Positions 32,337 to 42,201 of a stretch of 64,000 nt of DNA are shown here, one piece after another. Source of the stretch: Solirubrobacter phytolaccae (GTDB taxonomy: Bacteria > Actinomycetota > Thermoleophilia > Solirubrobacterales > Solirubrobacteraceae); contig NZ_JAPDDP010000015.1 in the NCBI RefSeq assembly GCF_027587195.1, positions 1 through 64,000 of the forward strand, given 5' to 3'. Under the pieces are notes generated by a model. The model ran no database searches and had not been told where the DNA came from. It saw only the letters and a list, made by a program, of their open reading frames with translations. Numbering within the stretch: position 1 is the first letter of the stretch; every line of letters begins with the position of its first letter. Both the position numbers and the translations under genes were made by a program.

Positions 32337-34202
32337 ATGGAAGCTCCGTACGGCTCCTGGCCTTCTCCCATCAGCGGCGAGGTCGTCGCTCGCGACCCCG
32401 GCTGGCCCTACTCGGGCCTGGTCGCCGACCACGGCGCGCTCTACTGGATCGAAGCCCGCTCGCACGAGGACGGCCGCGACGTGGTCGTCGCCGACGGCGT
32501 CGACGCGATCCCCGCCGGCGCGAGCGCCCGCACCCGGGTCCACGAGTACGGCGGCGGCGCCTACACCGTCCACGCCGGCACGGTGTACTTCTGCGACGAC
32601 GCCGACCAGCGCGTCTACGCGACGCGCGACGGCGTGCCGGTCCCGCTCACGCCCGCACCGCCGCACAAGCACGGTGTGCGCTACGCCGACCTGCAGGTCA
32701 CGCCGGACGGCCGCACGCTGATCTGCGTGCGTGAGCGCGACGGCGACCCGGAGCACATCAACGACCTCGTCGCGTTCCCGACCGACGGGTCGGCGCCGCC
32801 GGTCGTGCTCGCCGAGGGCCACGACTTCTACTCCTCGCCCCGCATCTCACCCGACGGGTCTCGCTTGGCCTGGCTCGTCTGGGACCACCCCCGGATGCCG
32901 TGGGAGGGCACCGAGCTCCACGTCGCCGAACTTAAAGAGGGACTGTCCCTCTTTAAGAAGCGGCTCGTCGCCGGCGGGGCCGATGAGGCCATCGTGCAAC
33001 CGGCCTGGAGCCCTGACGGAGTGCTCCACTACAGCTCCGACCGCACGGGCTGGTGGAACCTCTACCGCGAAAGTGGCACGGTCGTCACCGCCCTGGAGGC
33101 CGAGGTCGGCGGGCCACTTTGGGTGTTCGGCGAGTCCTACTACGACTTCCTCGACGACGGCCGGATCGTGCTGACCTACTTCAGCGCCGGCGCGGATCAC
33201 CTCGCGGTGGTCGAGCGCGACGGCACGCTGCGGGACATCGCGCTCGACTGCACGCGGATCGTCGACCTCACCGCGGACGGGCGGCGCGCGCTGTTCGTCG
33301 GCGCCTCCCCCACTCGCTCCCTGCGCGTCTACGCGCTCGACGTGGACGACGGCGGGCTGGAGACGCTGAGCCCGGACGCCGACGAGCTCGTCCCGGAGCC
33401 GTACGTGTCCGTGCCGCGCGCGCTCGAGTTCCCGACCACCGGCGGCAAGACCGCGCACGCGATCTTCTATCCCCCGCACCACCCCGAGTACGAGGGCCCG
33501 CCGGACGAGCGCCCGCCGCTCGTCGTCCGCATCCACGGCGGGCCGACCGCGCACGTCTCCTCGATCCTGCGCCCGGAGATCCAGTTCTTCACGAGCCGCG
33601 GGATCGCGGTCGTCGACGTCAACTACGGCGGCAGCACGGGCTACGGGCGCGAGTACCGCGACCGCCTGCGCGGGACGTGGGGCATCGTCGACACCGACGA
33701 CGCGGTCAACTGCGCCCGCCACCTCGCGCAGTCCGGCGAGGTCGACGGCGCCCGCATGACGATCACCGGCGGAAGCGCGGGCGGCTGGACCGTCCTGTGC
33801 GCGCTGACGCAGTACCCGGACGTGTTCGCCTGCGGCGCCGACTACTACGGCGTGGCCGAGCTGACCGCGTTCGTCGACGACACGCACAAGTTCGAGTCGC
33901 GCTACTTCGACTACCTGATCGGCCCGTTCGATGAGGCCGCCTGGACCGAGCGCTCGCCGCTCACGCACGCCGACAAGATCCGCGTGCCGGTGATCGTGCT
34001 CCAGGGCGACGAGGACAAGGTCGTCCCGCCCGCCCAGTCGGAGGTGATCGTCGCCGCGCTCGAGCGCAACGGCATCGACCACGAGTACATCGTCTTCTCG
34101 GGCGAGCAGCACGGCTTCCGCAAGGCCGACAGCCTCCGCCGCGCCGCCGAAGCGGAGCTCGCGTTCTACGGCCGCGTCCTCGGATTCGACGTCCACCGAT
34201 GA
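32337..34202 (+). CDS. S9-family prolyl oligopeptidase-like peptidase
   Basis: 621-aa dipeptidyl/acylaminoacyl-peptidase type enzyme, no signal peptide, so cytoplasmic. Residues ~1-370 form a TolB/WD-like propeller (VHEYGGGAYTVHAGTVYFCD, ISPDGSRLAWLVWDHPRMPW, WSPDGVLHYSSDRTGWWNLY). The C-terminal alpha/beta hydrolase has VRIHGGPTAH, nucleophile S480 in TGGSAGGWTVL, D558 in LQGDEDKVVPP and H592 in EQHGFRKAD: a complete triad. Oddity: codons 199-207 (LKEGLSLFK) are exactly a 27-bp palindrome, locally AT-richer than the rest, and a second inverted pair AAAGTGGC/GCCACTTT lies at 33070-33120. Divergent from the LAL regulator with an operator-like palindrome between. Confidence 0.92.
   Translation: MEAPYGSWPSPISGEVVARDPGWPYSGLVADHGALYWIEARSHEDGRDVVVADGVDAIPAGASARTRVHEYGGGAYTVHAGTVYFCDDADQRVYATRDGVPVPLTPAPPHKHGVRYADLQVTPDGRTLICVRERDGDPEHINDLVAFPTDGSAPPVVLAEGHDFYSSPRISPDGSRLAWLVWDHPRMPWEGTELHVAELKEGLSLFKKRLVAGGADEAIVQPAWSPDGVLHYSSDRTGWWNLYRESGTVVTALEAEVGGPLWVFGESYYDFLDDGRIVLTYFSAGADHLAVVERDGTLRDIALDCTRIVDLTADGRRALFVGASPTRSLRVYALDVDDGGLETLSPDADELVPEPYVSVPRALEFPTTGGKTAHAIFYPPHHPEYEGPPDERPPLVVRIHGGPTAHVSSILRPEIQFFTSRGIAVVDVNYGGSTGYGREYRDRLRGTWGIVDTDDAVNCARHLAQSGEVDGARMTITGGSAGGWTVLCALTQYPDVFACGADYYGVAELTAFVDDTHKFESRYFDYLIGPFDEAAWTERSPLTHADKIRVPVIVLQGDEDKVVPPAQSEVIVAALERNGIDHEYIVFSGEQHGFRKADSLRRAAEAELAFYGRVLGFDVHR
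32931..32957. repeat. In-frame 27-bp palindrome inside the S9 peptidase gene
   Basis: Perfect 12-bp inverted repeat CTTAAAGAGGGA / TCCCTCTTTAAG around CTG, exactly nine codons (199-207) in a surface loop of the propeller. At 11 of 27 GC, it contrasts with the surrounding ~70% GC coding sequence. It resembles the short dispersed palindromes that spread in bacterial genomes, here tolerated in a coding region. Confidence 0.8.
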
Positions 34203-34232
34203 GTTGCTGACCCGAGGATCGTTCTAGCCACC

Positions 34233-34832
34233 ATGACCAAGATCACCACCGGCGCCAGCGTCTCGCTCGACGGCTTCATCGCCGGCCCCGCCGAGTCCGG
34301 CTTCGAGCACCTCTTCCAGTGGTACGAGAACGGCGACGTCGAGTTCAAGACGACGAGCTCGAGCATCGCGATCAACGTGACCGAGGCGAGCGCGGAGATC
34401 ATGCGCGAGATCGTCGCGACCACCGGCTGCTTCGTCGTCGGCCGGCACCTGTTCGACATCACCAACGGCTGGGGTGGCAAGCACACGCTCGGCATCCCGT
34501 GCGTCGTCCTCACCCACTCCGTGCCGGACGGCTGGGAGCAGGACGGCGAGTGGATGTCCTTCTGCACCGGCACCCTCGAGGACGCGATCGAGCTCGCCAA
34601 GACCAAGGCGAACGGCAAGAACGTCGGCCTCAACGGCGGCACGATCGCCTCTCAAGCCCTCGACCTCGGCCTGCTGGACGAGGTCGAGCTGGACCTCGTC
34701 CCGGTCATCCTCGGCGGCGGCACGCCGTTCTTCGGCCGGCTCGGCAACGGCCCGTTCGTCCTGGAGGGACCGATCAAGTCGATCCAGGGCGACCGCGTCA
34801 CCCACCTGCGCTACCGCGTGGTCAAGGCCTGA
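34233..34832 (+). CDS. Dihydrofolate-reductase-like (RibD C-terminal) protein
   Basis: 199-aa single-domain protein of the RibD_C/DHFR-like family. It starts MTKITTGASVSLDGFIAGP, with the S.DG.I.G motif; FVVGRHLFDITNGWGG and VGLNGGTIASQALDLGLLDE fit the NADPH-binding region; LVPVILGGGTPFFGRLG is the conserved C-terminal strand motif. Stand-alone members are common in actinobacteria; most have no proven substrate, and some reduce folate or flavin-type compounds. Its last 22 nt overlap the convergent XRE regulator gene. Confidence 0.87.
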   Translation: MTKITTGASVSLDGFIAGPAESGFEHLFQWYENGDVEFKTTSSSIAINVTEASAEIMREIVATTGCFVVGRHLFDITNGWGGKHTLGIPCVVLTHSVPDGWEQDGEWMSFCTGTLEDAIELAKTKANGKNVGLNGGTIASQALDLGLLDEVELDLVPVILGGGTPFFGRLGNGPFVLEGPIKSIQGDRVTHLRYRVVKA

Positions 34833-35659
34833 TCCGCGGTCGGCAGGGAGGCGGAGGCGAGCAGCGCCAGCTTGTCTGCGGCACTGGAGCCGGCGTCCGG
34901 GTGATAGACGACGAGCATCTGGCCCTCGGCGCCGCTGATCGCCAGGCGCTCCCGGTTGAGCGTCAGCTCGCCCACCTGCGGGTGGTCGAGCCGGATCGGC
35001 GAGCCGAACTGCCCGCGGACCTCGTGCCGCGCCCAGAGCTGGCGGAAGCGCGGGCTGCCGAGGGACAGCTCGCCGGTGAGCTCGATGAAGCGCGGGTCGT
35101 CGATGTCGTTGCCGACGGCCTGGCGCAGGTTCGCGACGAAGCACTCGGTGACGCGCTCCCACTCCGGGTGCAGCGCCTGTTCGGCGGGGTCCAAGAAGAG
35201 GCTCCGCAGCTGGTTGCCACCCGCGGCCAGCGCCGGGGAGAGCACCCGCGCGGCGTGGTTGGCGGCGAGGATGTCGAAGTAGCGGCCCTCTATGAACGCG
35301 GGCTGCTCGAGGGACTCCATGAACTTGCGCGCGCCGGCCGGCACGGTTTCCTTACGCGGGCGGCGCTTGCGCGGACGCGGCACCCCGGCGACCAGCGTCA
35401 GCAGGTGCGCGAGGTGCTCGTCGTCGAGCTGCAGGACGCGCGCGATCGACTCCAGCACCTGCACGGACGGGTTGCGATCGCGGCCCCGTTCCAGCCGCAG
35501 GTAGTAGTCGGCGCTGATGCCGGCGAGCATCGCGACCTCCTCGCGCCGCAGGCCGGGCACGCGCCGCACGCCGCCGTCGGGGATCCCGGCCTGCTGCGGC
35601 GTGACCAGCTCGCGCCGGGCGCGCAGGAACTCCCCGAGGACATTCGCTGACTGGCTCAC
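34811..35659 (-). CDS. XRE-family regulator with MmyB-like ligand domain
   Basis: About 282-aa regulator. N-terminal HTH_XRE at about 10-70 (VPGLRREEVAMLAGISADYY, LRLERGRDRNPSVQVLESIA), then the MmyB-like PAS/ligand domain (FDILAANHAARVLSP, RSLFLDPAEQALHPEWERVT, HPQVGELTLNRERLAI). In this family the C-terminal domain binds small lipids or fatty acids and the regulator often controls an adjacent oxidoreductase. That is the arrangement here: it is divergent from an SDR gene with a 106-bp gap. GTG 35659 is chosen as start because a typical N-terminus (SQSANVLGEFLRARRELV) begins there; a longer frame reaches 35707. Confidence 0.88.
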   Translation of the reverse strand: MSQSANVLGEFLRARRELVTPQQAGIPDGGVRRVPGLRREEVAMLAGISADYYLRLERGRDRNPSVQVLESIARVLQLDDEHLAHLLTLVAGVPRPRKRRPRKETVPAGARKFMESLEQPAFIEGRYFDILAANHAARVLSPALAAGGNQLRSLFLDPAEQALHPEWERVTECFVANLRQAVGNDIDDPRFIELTGELSLGSPRFRQLWARHEVRGQFGSPIRLDHPQVGELTLNRERLAISGAEGQMLVVYHPDAGSSAADKLALLASASLPTADQALTTR

Positions 35660-35765
35660 GAAATCCAGGATAGGTCGCTTACGACGGATTAGAGGGGGTC
35701 CTGTCACACCCCAGGCTGAACGGGGCTCTGGCTACGCGCCACCACCGTTCTTAGCGTGTCCCGAT

Positions 35766-36452
35766 ATGACCGTGACCCTGATCACCGGTGCCAACAAGGG
35801 CATCGGCTACGAGACCGCCTCCCAGCTCCTGGAGCTGGGACACACCGTCTACATCGGCGCGCGTGACGTCGAACGCGGGGAGACCGCCGCCGCCGCGCTC
35901 GACGGAGCGCGCTTCGTGCAGCTCGACGTGACCGACGAGGACTCGGTGACCCGCGCGCTGAGCACGATCGAAGCCGCCGAGGGCCGCCTCGACGTGCTCG
36001 TCCACAACGCGGGCGTCCTGCACACCGAGCTGAGCGGCGCCGCGGCGCAGCAGGCGTTCGACACCAACGCGGTCGGCATCGTCCGCGTCACCGAGGCCGC
36101 GCTGCCGCTGCTGCGGCGCTCCGCGCACCCCAACGTCGTCACGATCTCCAGCAGCATGGGGTCGTTCTGGGCGGTGAACAACCCCGAGCGACCGGAGTCG
36201 GGCATGCCGCTGGCGCTCTACGCGGCGTCCAAGGCGGCGGCCACGATGCTCACGATTCAGTACGCCAAGGCGCACCCTGACATCAAGTTCAACGCGCTGG
36301 AGCCGGGCACGACCGCCACCGACATGACCGCCGCGTTCGGCATCGGCCGGCCGGTCGAGGAGAGCGCGCGCGTCGTCGTGCGCCTGGCGACGCTCAACGG
36401 CGACGGTCCAACCGGCACGCTCCAGGACGAGGACGGCATCCTGGCGTTCTGA
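35766..36452 (+). CDS. Short-chain dehydrogenase/reductase
   Basis: 228-aa classical-type SDR that uses NAD(P)(H). TLITGANKGIGYETASQL is the TGxxxGIG cofactor motif (an NK in place of the more common SS/SR); LDVTDED and LVHNAGVL (NAG-type) follow; catalytic S is in VTISSSMGSF and the active site YxxxK is Y-AASK in LYAASKAAATML. The substrate is unknown. Divergent neighbour of the XRE-MmyB regulator, which probably represses it and responds to its substrate. Confidence 0.9.
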   Translation: MTVTLITGANKGIGYETASQLLELGHTVYIGARDVERGETAAAALDGARFVQLDVTDEDSVTRALSTIEAAEGRLDVLVHNAGVLHTELSGAAAQQAFDTNAVGIVRVTEAALPLLRRSAHPNVVTISSSMGSFWAVNNPERPESGMPLALYAASKAAATMLTIQYAKAHPDIKFNALEPGTTATDMTAAFGIGRPVEESARVVVRLATLNGDGPTGTLQDEDGILAF

Positions 36453-36453
36453 A

Positions 36454-36846
36454 TCAGCCGATCGCCGCGCGGACCACGTCCTCGTCCTGCTGGCCGGTGC
36501 CGCCGCTCGCGCCGATCGCCCCGATGACCGAGCCGCCGTCGGTGATCGGCAGCCCGCCGATCTGCGGCGTGTAGCGGCCACCGGTGGCGACGGAGATCGA
36601 GGCCGAGAACGCGTGCAGCGAGGCCATCTTCTCGCCCTGGGCGGCGCTCGGAGCGCCATAGGCGGCGGCGGTCCAGGCCTTGCCCAGCGCCACTTCCGGA
36701 GCGATCCAGGGCGCGCCGTCCATGCGGGCGGAGGCGACCAGATGGCCGGCCGGGTCGACGACCGCGAAGGCCAGGTTCAACCCCTGGCTGCGGGCCTCTT
36801 CGATGCCGGCGGTGATGAGCGCCTGGGCGCGGTCAAGCGTGAGCAT
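36454..36846 (-). CDS. GlcG/HbpS-like heme- or cofactor-binding protein
   Basis: 130-aa cytoplasmic protein of the GlcG/HbpS/PduO-C family. Visible features are LTLDRAQALITAGIEEARSQ, AFAVVDPAGHLVASARMDGA, KAWTAAAYGAPSAAQG and the C-terminal GGLPITDGGSVIGAIGASGG. Members bind heme or cobalamin or act in oxidative stress. It starts inside the 3' end of the SMP-30 gene (14-nt overlap), so the two are co-expressed. Confidence 0.85.
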   Translation of the reverse strand: MLTLDRAQALITAGIEEARSQGLNLAFAVVDPAGHLVASARMDGAPWIAPEVALGKAWTAAAYGAPSAAQGEKMASLHAFSASISVATGGRYTPQIGGLPITDGGSVIGAIGASGGTGQQDEDVVRAAIG

Positions 36847-37732
36847 GAGCGGAAACCTCCACGGTGGTGGTGAGCAGGACGGCCTCGCGGGCGTCACGAC
36901 GGCTGACTTCGAGGAAGTCGGGCGCGGCGCACAGCAGCAGCTCGCGGCCGTCGTGGCCGCCGAGCTGGCAGGCGAACACGGCAAGGCCTTCGGGCAGCTC
37001 GATCTCGTCGACGATGTCGCCGCCGGGCGCGATCCGGCACGTCGGGCCGCCGAGCCCGTCCGCGGCCCAGATGTGGCCGGCGGCGTCCAGGGTGCAGCCG
37101 TCGGGCGCGTAGCCGAGGTTCGGGAGCATCTCCTCGACGCTGCCGGGCGCCACGCGCGGGGCGACCTGGCCCCAGATGCGCTGGTCGATGAGGGACCCGT
37201 CGGGCTCGATCGTGAACTCGGTGAAGCCGCCGCCGAACGTCTCGGCGACGATCAGCAGGTTCCCGGAGATCATCATCGCGTTCGGGAACCACAGGTGCTC
37301 GCCCTCGCGGTGCACCGTGCCGTCGGGGTCGACGCGCACGAGCGACGTCGGCTCGGGGTGGGCCATGTTCATCAGGTCGAAGCCGAAGTTGCCGGCATAG
37401 GCCCGGCCTTCCCCGTCGACGATCAGGTCATTCAGGTGCCCGCCGCAGTACTCGGTGACGTCGGCGTGGACGGACACCGCGCCGTCGACGGTCCGCCGCA
37501 GCAGCCGGTGGTCGGTCATCGAGTTGACGATCAGCGACCCGTCGGGCAGCCAGCCGAGCCCGGACGGCTGGCCGGGCACCTCGAGGATCACCTCCTCCGC
37601 CCCGGTCTCCGGGTCGATCGCCCGCACCGTGTGGGTGTAGAAGTCCGACACCCACCAGCGTCCTTCGTGCCAGCGCGGGCCCTCGAAGAAGGACCCGCCC
37701 TCGACCAGCGTGCGCAGCTCTCTCGCTCCCAT
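36833..37732 (-). CDS. SMP-30/gluconolactonase-type lactonase
   Basis: 299-aa six-bladed propeller enzyme. Metal- and substrate-site motifs include FFEGPRWHEGRWWVSDFYTH (first Glu ligand), GHLNDLIVDGEGRAYAGNFG (Asn ligand, ND.. motif), WFPNAMMISGNLLIVAETFG (second Asn) and DGCTLDAAGHIWAADGLGG (Asp ligand). This is the standard set for divalent-metal lactonases that open sugar or phenolic lactones. Overlaps the GlcG-like gene, and is divergent from the luciferase-like monooxygenase with a 25-bp gap. ATG 37732 chosen; a start at 37759 would overlap the divergent gene. Confidence 0.9.
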   Translation of the reverse strand: MGARELRTLVEGGSFFEGPRWHEGRWWVSDFYTHTVRAIDPETGAEEVILEVPGQPSGLGWLPDGSLIVNSMTDHRLLRRTVDGAVSVHADVTEYCGGHLNDLIVDGEGRAYAGNFGFDLMNMAHPEPTSLVRVDPDGTVHREGEHLWFPNAMMISGNLLIVAETFGGGFTEFTIEPDGSLIDQRIWGQVAPRVAPGSVEEMLPNLGYAPDGCTLDAAGHIWAADGLGGPTCRIAPGGDIVDEIELPEGLAVFACQLGGHDGRELLLCAAPDFLEVSRRDAREAVLLTTTVEVSAHAHA

Positions 37733-37757
37733 GCGGCCGGACCCTATCCTGGATCGC

Positions 37758-38789
37758 ATGCTGCTCAGCGTCCTCGATCAATCGCCGATCGCGGAAGGGA
37801 CGACCGGGTCGCAGGCGCTGCAGAACACGCTCGACCTCGCGCGCCTGACCGATCAGCTCGGCTATCACCGCTACTGGGTCGCCGAGCATCACGGCGGCCC
37901 GATGCTCGCCGGCCCGAGTCCTGAAGCGCTGATCGGCCCGATCGCCGCGGCCACGGAGAGCATCCGCGTCGGCAGCGGCGGCGTGATGCTCCCGCACTAC
38001 AGCCCGTTCAAGGTCGCGGAGACGTTCAGCGTCCTCGCGGGCCTGTACCCCGGCCGGATCGACCTCGGGCTCGGCCGCGCCGCCGGGACCGACCCGATGA
38101 CCACGCACGCGCTCCAGCGCGACCGCACCCATGCGCTCCCCGACGACTTCCCGCAGCAGCTGGACGAGCTGCTCGCCTACTTCGAGGGGACCGTCAAGGT
38201 CTCGAGCCCGCTCGCGCGCCTGCAGAAGGTCCTGCCCGGCCGGCCCGAACGGCCCGAGCCGTGGCTGCTCGGCTCCTCACCGCAGTCCGCCGTGTGGGCG
38301 GCGGACCTGGGCCTCCCCTACGCGTTCGCGGACTTCATCAACCCCAAGGGCGCCGACATCGCCCAGCTGTACGCGAAGCAGTTCAAGGAGGGCGTGCGGC
38401 TCGACGCTCCGCGCACCGCCGTCGCCGTGTGGGCGCTGGCCGCCGACACCGAGGAAGAGGCCGTCCACCTCGCCACCTCGAGCAAGATGGCGTTCGCGAT
38501 GCTCCGCAAGGGCCGGCTGATCGAGGTCCCGCCGCCGGAGACCGCCACCCGCTTCCTCGAGCAGCTGGATGAAGCCGACAAGCGCAAGACGCAGGGCCGC
38601 CGCGCGCTCGTCGGCACGCCCGATCAGGTCAAGGCGGGCATCGAGGCGGTCGCCGCCGAGTACGGCGCGCAGGAGGTGATCGTGGTCACGATCACCTATG
38701 ACCACGAGGCCCGGCGCCGTTCCTATGCCCATCTGGCCGAGGCGTTCGCTCTGCGCCCTGCGGCCGTGGCTTCCCGCTCCGGCAGCTGA
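37758..38789 (+). CDS. Luciferase-like (LLM class) flavin-dependent oxidoreductase
   Basis: 343-aa F420- or FMN-dependent monooxygenase of the bacterial luciferase TIM-barrel family, group with the MsnO8-like pattern: LSVLDQSPIAEGTTGSQALQ, LGYHRYWVAEHHGGPMLAGP, IRVGSGGVMLPHYSPFKVAE, GRIDLGLGRAAGTDP and LGSSPQSAVWAADLGLPYAF. The length and motif order are complete. Substrate unknown. Its 3' end overlaps the convergent beta-helix gene by about 98 nt. Confidence 0.9.
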   Translation: MLLSVLDQSPIAEGTTGSQALQNTLDLARLTDQLGYHRYWVAEHHGGPMLAGPSPEALIGPIAAATESIRVGSGGVMLPHYSPFKVAETFSVLAGLYPGRIDLGLGRAAGTDPMTTHALQRDRTHALPDDFPQQLDELLAYFEGTVKVSSPLARLQKVLPGRPERPEPWLLGSSPQSAVWAADLGLPYAFADFINPKGADIAQLYAKQFKEGVRLDAPRTAVAVWALAADTEEEAVHLATSSKMAFAMLRKGRLIEVPPPETATRFLEQLDEADKRKTQGRRALVGTPDQVKAGIEAVAAEYGAQEVIVVTITYDHEARRRSYAHLAEAFALRPAAVASRSGS

Positions 38790-39711
38790 CGTTCGCGCAG
38801 CGCGCCGCGCGGTTCTCGCCGCCGCCGACCACCGTTCCCGGCTCGGCGAAGATCTCGAACGGCCCCGCCGACCGCGTGACCAGGTTCGCCTTGACCACGT
38901 TGCCCGTGCCCGCCGTGACGCCGATCCCGTAGCCGAAGCAGCCCTCGCAGCCGCCGACCGAGCGGTCGATCACGTTGCCGGCGACGACGTTGCCGGCCCC
39001 GGCCACGAGCACGCCGTCACCGCCGCCGGAGACCTTGTTGAGCGTGAGCAGGTTGCGGTCGGACGTGTCGATCCACAGGCTCGTGACCGACCCCTGGACG
39101 ACGTTCGCGGACGCCTCGTTGCCGGTCGAGCCCTCGACGAACGCGATCCCGTTGCCCGCGTTGTTCACCACGCGGTTGCCCTGGACCTTCGTCTTCGCGG
39201 AGCCGAACACGAGCACGCCGGTGACCGCGTTGTCGCTGAGGTTGCTGAGCCGGAGCCGGTTGCCCGTCGAGGCGGTGACCGCGAACCCGGTGCGGTTGCC
39301 GGTCGAGCTCACGGCGGTGAAGTCGTTGCCGTCGCTGCCGTTCACCAGATCGATCCCGCGCCCGGCGATCCCGGTCACGGTCACCCCGCTCACGCGGTTG
39401 CCGTCGGCGCCGTCGAGCGCGAGGCCGACGCCGAACTCGCGCACGGTCCCGCCCTTGATCTTCACGCCGCGATGCCCGGCGAGCCTGATGCCGACGCCCG
39501 CGCCGGTGCCGTCGACCGTGCGCCGGCCGAGGTCGAGCGTGACGTTGTCCGCGCCGATCACGAGCCCGTCGGCCGGGCAGTCGACGAGGTCGCCGCGCAG
39601 GCGCGTGTCCGACGTGATCGTGGCGCCGCAGGCCGGGCCTGTGGCCTGCGCGGCCGCGGGAGCGGCGAGCGCGAGCAGCCCGGCGGCCGCGACGTACCTG
39701 AATCCGGTCAT
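38692..39711 (-). CDS. Secreted right-handed beta-helix protein
   Basis: 339-aa exported protein. Signal peptide 1-23 (LLALAAPAAAQATG). The body has about ten turns of a parallel beta-helix with NosD/pectate-lyase-like repeats: GVGIRLAGHRGVKIKGGTVR, GLALDGADGNRVSGVTVTGI, GRGIDLVNGSDGNDFTAV, GVLVFGSAKTKVQGNRVVNN, GDGVLVAGAGNVVAGNVIDR. Two Cys pairs (CEGCFG; CANVSC) probably cap the helix. The last ~30 residues (RPQGAERTPRPDG...) lie antisense to the LLM gene and look unstructured, so the protein may really end near CRSGKPRPQ by a frame change. Such helices bind or cleave polysaccharides; no catalytic residues can be assigned. Confidence 0.8.
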   Translation of the reverse strand: MTGFRYVAAAGLLALAAPAAAQATGPACGATITSDTRLRGDLVDCPADGLVIGADNVTLDLGRRTVDGTGAGVGIRLAGHRGVKIKGGTVREFGVGLALDGADGNRVSGVTVTGIAGRGIDLVNGSDGNDFTAVSSTGNRTGFAVTASTGNRLRLSNLSDNAVTGVLVFGSAKTKVQGNRVVNNAGNGIAFVEGSTGNEASANVVQGSVTSLWIDTSDRNLLTLNKVSGGGDGVLVAGAGNVVAGNVIDRSVGGCEGCFGYGIGVTAGTGNVVKANLVTRSAGPFEIFAEPGTVVGGGENRAARCANVSCRSGKPRPQGAERTPRPDGHRNGAGPRGHR

Positions 39712-39733
39712 CGGCTTCAGGTACCCGGCCGGT

Positions 39734-40420
39734 TCAGACGATCAACAGCACCTTGCCGCTTTCGGGTGTCTCGCGGCCCCGCGCGGCGTCGCGCAGCGGC
39801 ACGCGTTCCAGGATCTCCGGCTCGACCCGCTCGAGCACGAACCGCAGCGCCATCGCCCGTGCGGCGGGCGTCGCGAGGTAGTGCGCGGTGTCCACCCAGT
39901 GGACGCTGAGCTGGCGCTCGGCGAGCCGCTCGACGTCGATCCGCCCGTGCGGGTTGCCGCCGTGCAGGATGAGCGTGCCGCGCGAGGCGAGCTGCTCGAG
40001 CCCACCGCCGTAGGCGATCTTCGCGTTCTCGGTGACCAGCTCGGCGCCGGCCAGCTCGGCCAGCTGCGCGACCAGCCCGGTCGCCGCCACGCGATCTCCC
40101 GCCCGTAGCCGGAAGCCGACGTGGGTGAGCACGTACGCGGCCGTGCCGTCGAACGCGAGCGCCGCCGCCACGTCCAGCGGCGTGCCCGGCTCCAGCGGGA
40201 CGAGCTCCTCGACGGGCACCGCCGCGTACTCCGCGTAGCGGCCGCCACCGGGGAAGTACACGACGGCCTGCCCGATGAGCGCGGGGTCGGCCGCCGCAAC
40301 GACCTCCCCGGCGGCCTCACCACCGGGCGTCCCGATGAAGCGGTTGCGGACCAGCACCTCGCCGACCCCGGGCCGCGGCTCGGGACGCTGGACGGCCTCG
40401 CTCTCCTCGATGGCCAGCAT
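39734..40420 (-). CDS. Shortened zinc-free alcohol dehydrogenase/quinone oxidoreductase-like protein
   Basis: 228-aa member of the MDR superfamily, about 100 residues shorter than usual (320-330). The N-terminal part keeps GVGEVLVRNRFIG then jumps to TPGGEAAGEVVAAAD, missing about 25 residues of the catalytic domain. The cofactor domain has RAGDRVAATGLVAQLAELAG, where AATG-L replaces the glycine-rich GAAGGVG loop, and loses the following ~40 residues; the C-terminus (IDVERLAERQLSV, ESGKVLLIV) is normal. It may be a compacted or non-enzymatic remnant. The frame is intact with normal codon use. It lies 12 bp downstream of the ABC-F gene on the same strand. Confidence 0.72.
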   Translation of the reverse strand: MLAIEESEAVQRPEPRPGVGEVLVRNRFIGTPGGEAAGEVVAAADPALIGQAVVYFPGGGRYAEYAAVPVEELVPLEPGTPLDVAAALAFDGTAAYVLTHVGFRLRAGDRVAATGLVAQLAELAGAELVTENAKIAYGGGLEQLASRGTLILHGGNPHGRIDVERLAERQLSVHWVDTAHYLATPAARAMALRFVLERVEPEILERVPLRDAARGRETPESGKVLLIV

Positions 40421-40432
40421 TGCGGCTCGACG

Positions 40433-42049
<1,617 letters not shown>

Positions 42050-42054
42050 GTGGT

Positions 42055-42074
42055 GGTCCTTTCGAACGAGGACC
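42055..42074 (-). promoter_or_regulatory. Shine-Dalgarno-sequestering hairpin before ABC-F gene
   Basis: On the coding strand GGTCCT-cgttcgaa-AGGACC, a perfect 6-bp stem whose right arm contains the ribosome-binding site (AAAGGA, 7-8 nt before ATG). Further upstream, GGGCGTGCG and CGCACGCCC can form a second, competing stem. This suggests translational control of the downstream gene. Confidence 0.5.
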
Positions 42075-42201
42075 GGACCTACGGGCGTGCGCGGACGAAC
42101 GAAGAGGTCGGTCGAAGCCGCCTACGCCACCGCACGCCCGGCCCAGAGGGTCGGATTGGTCAAACAAGGTGCGGTGGCTGGCTACTCCACGGCTTACGAG
42201 A

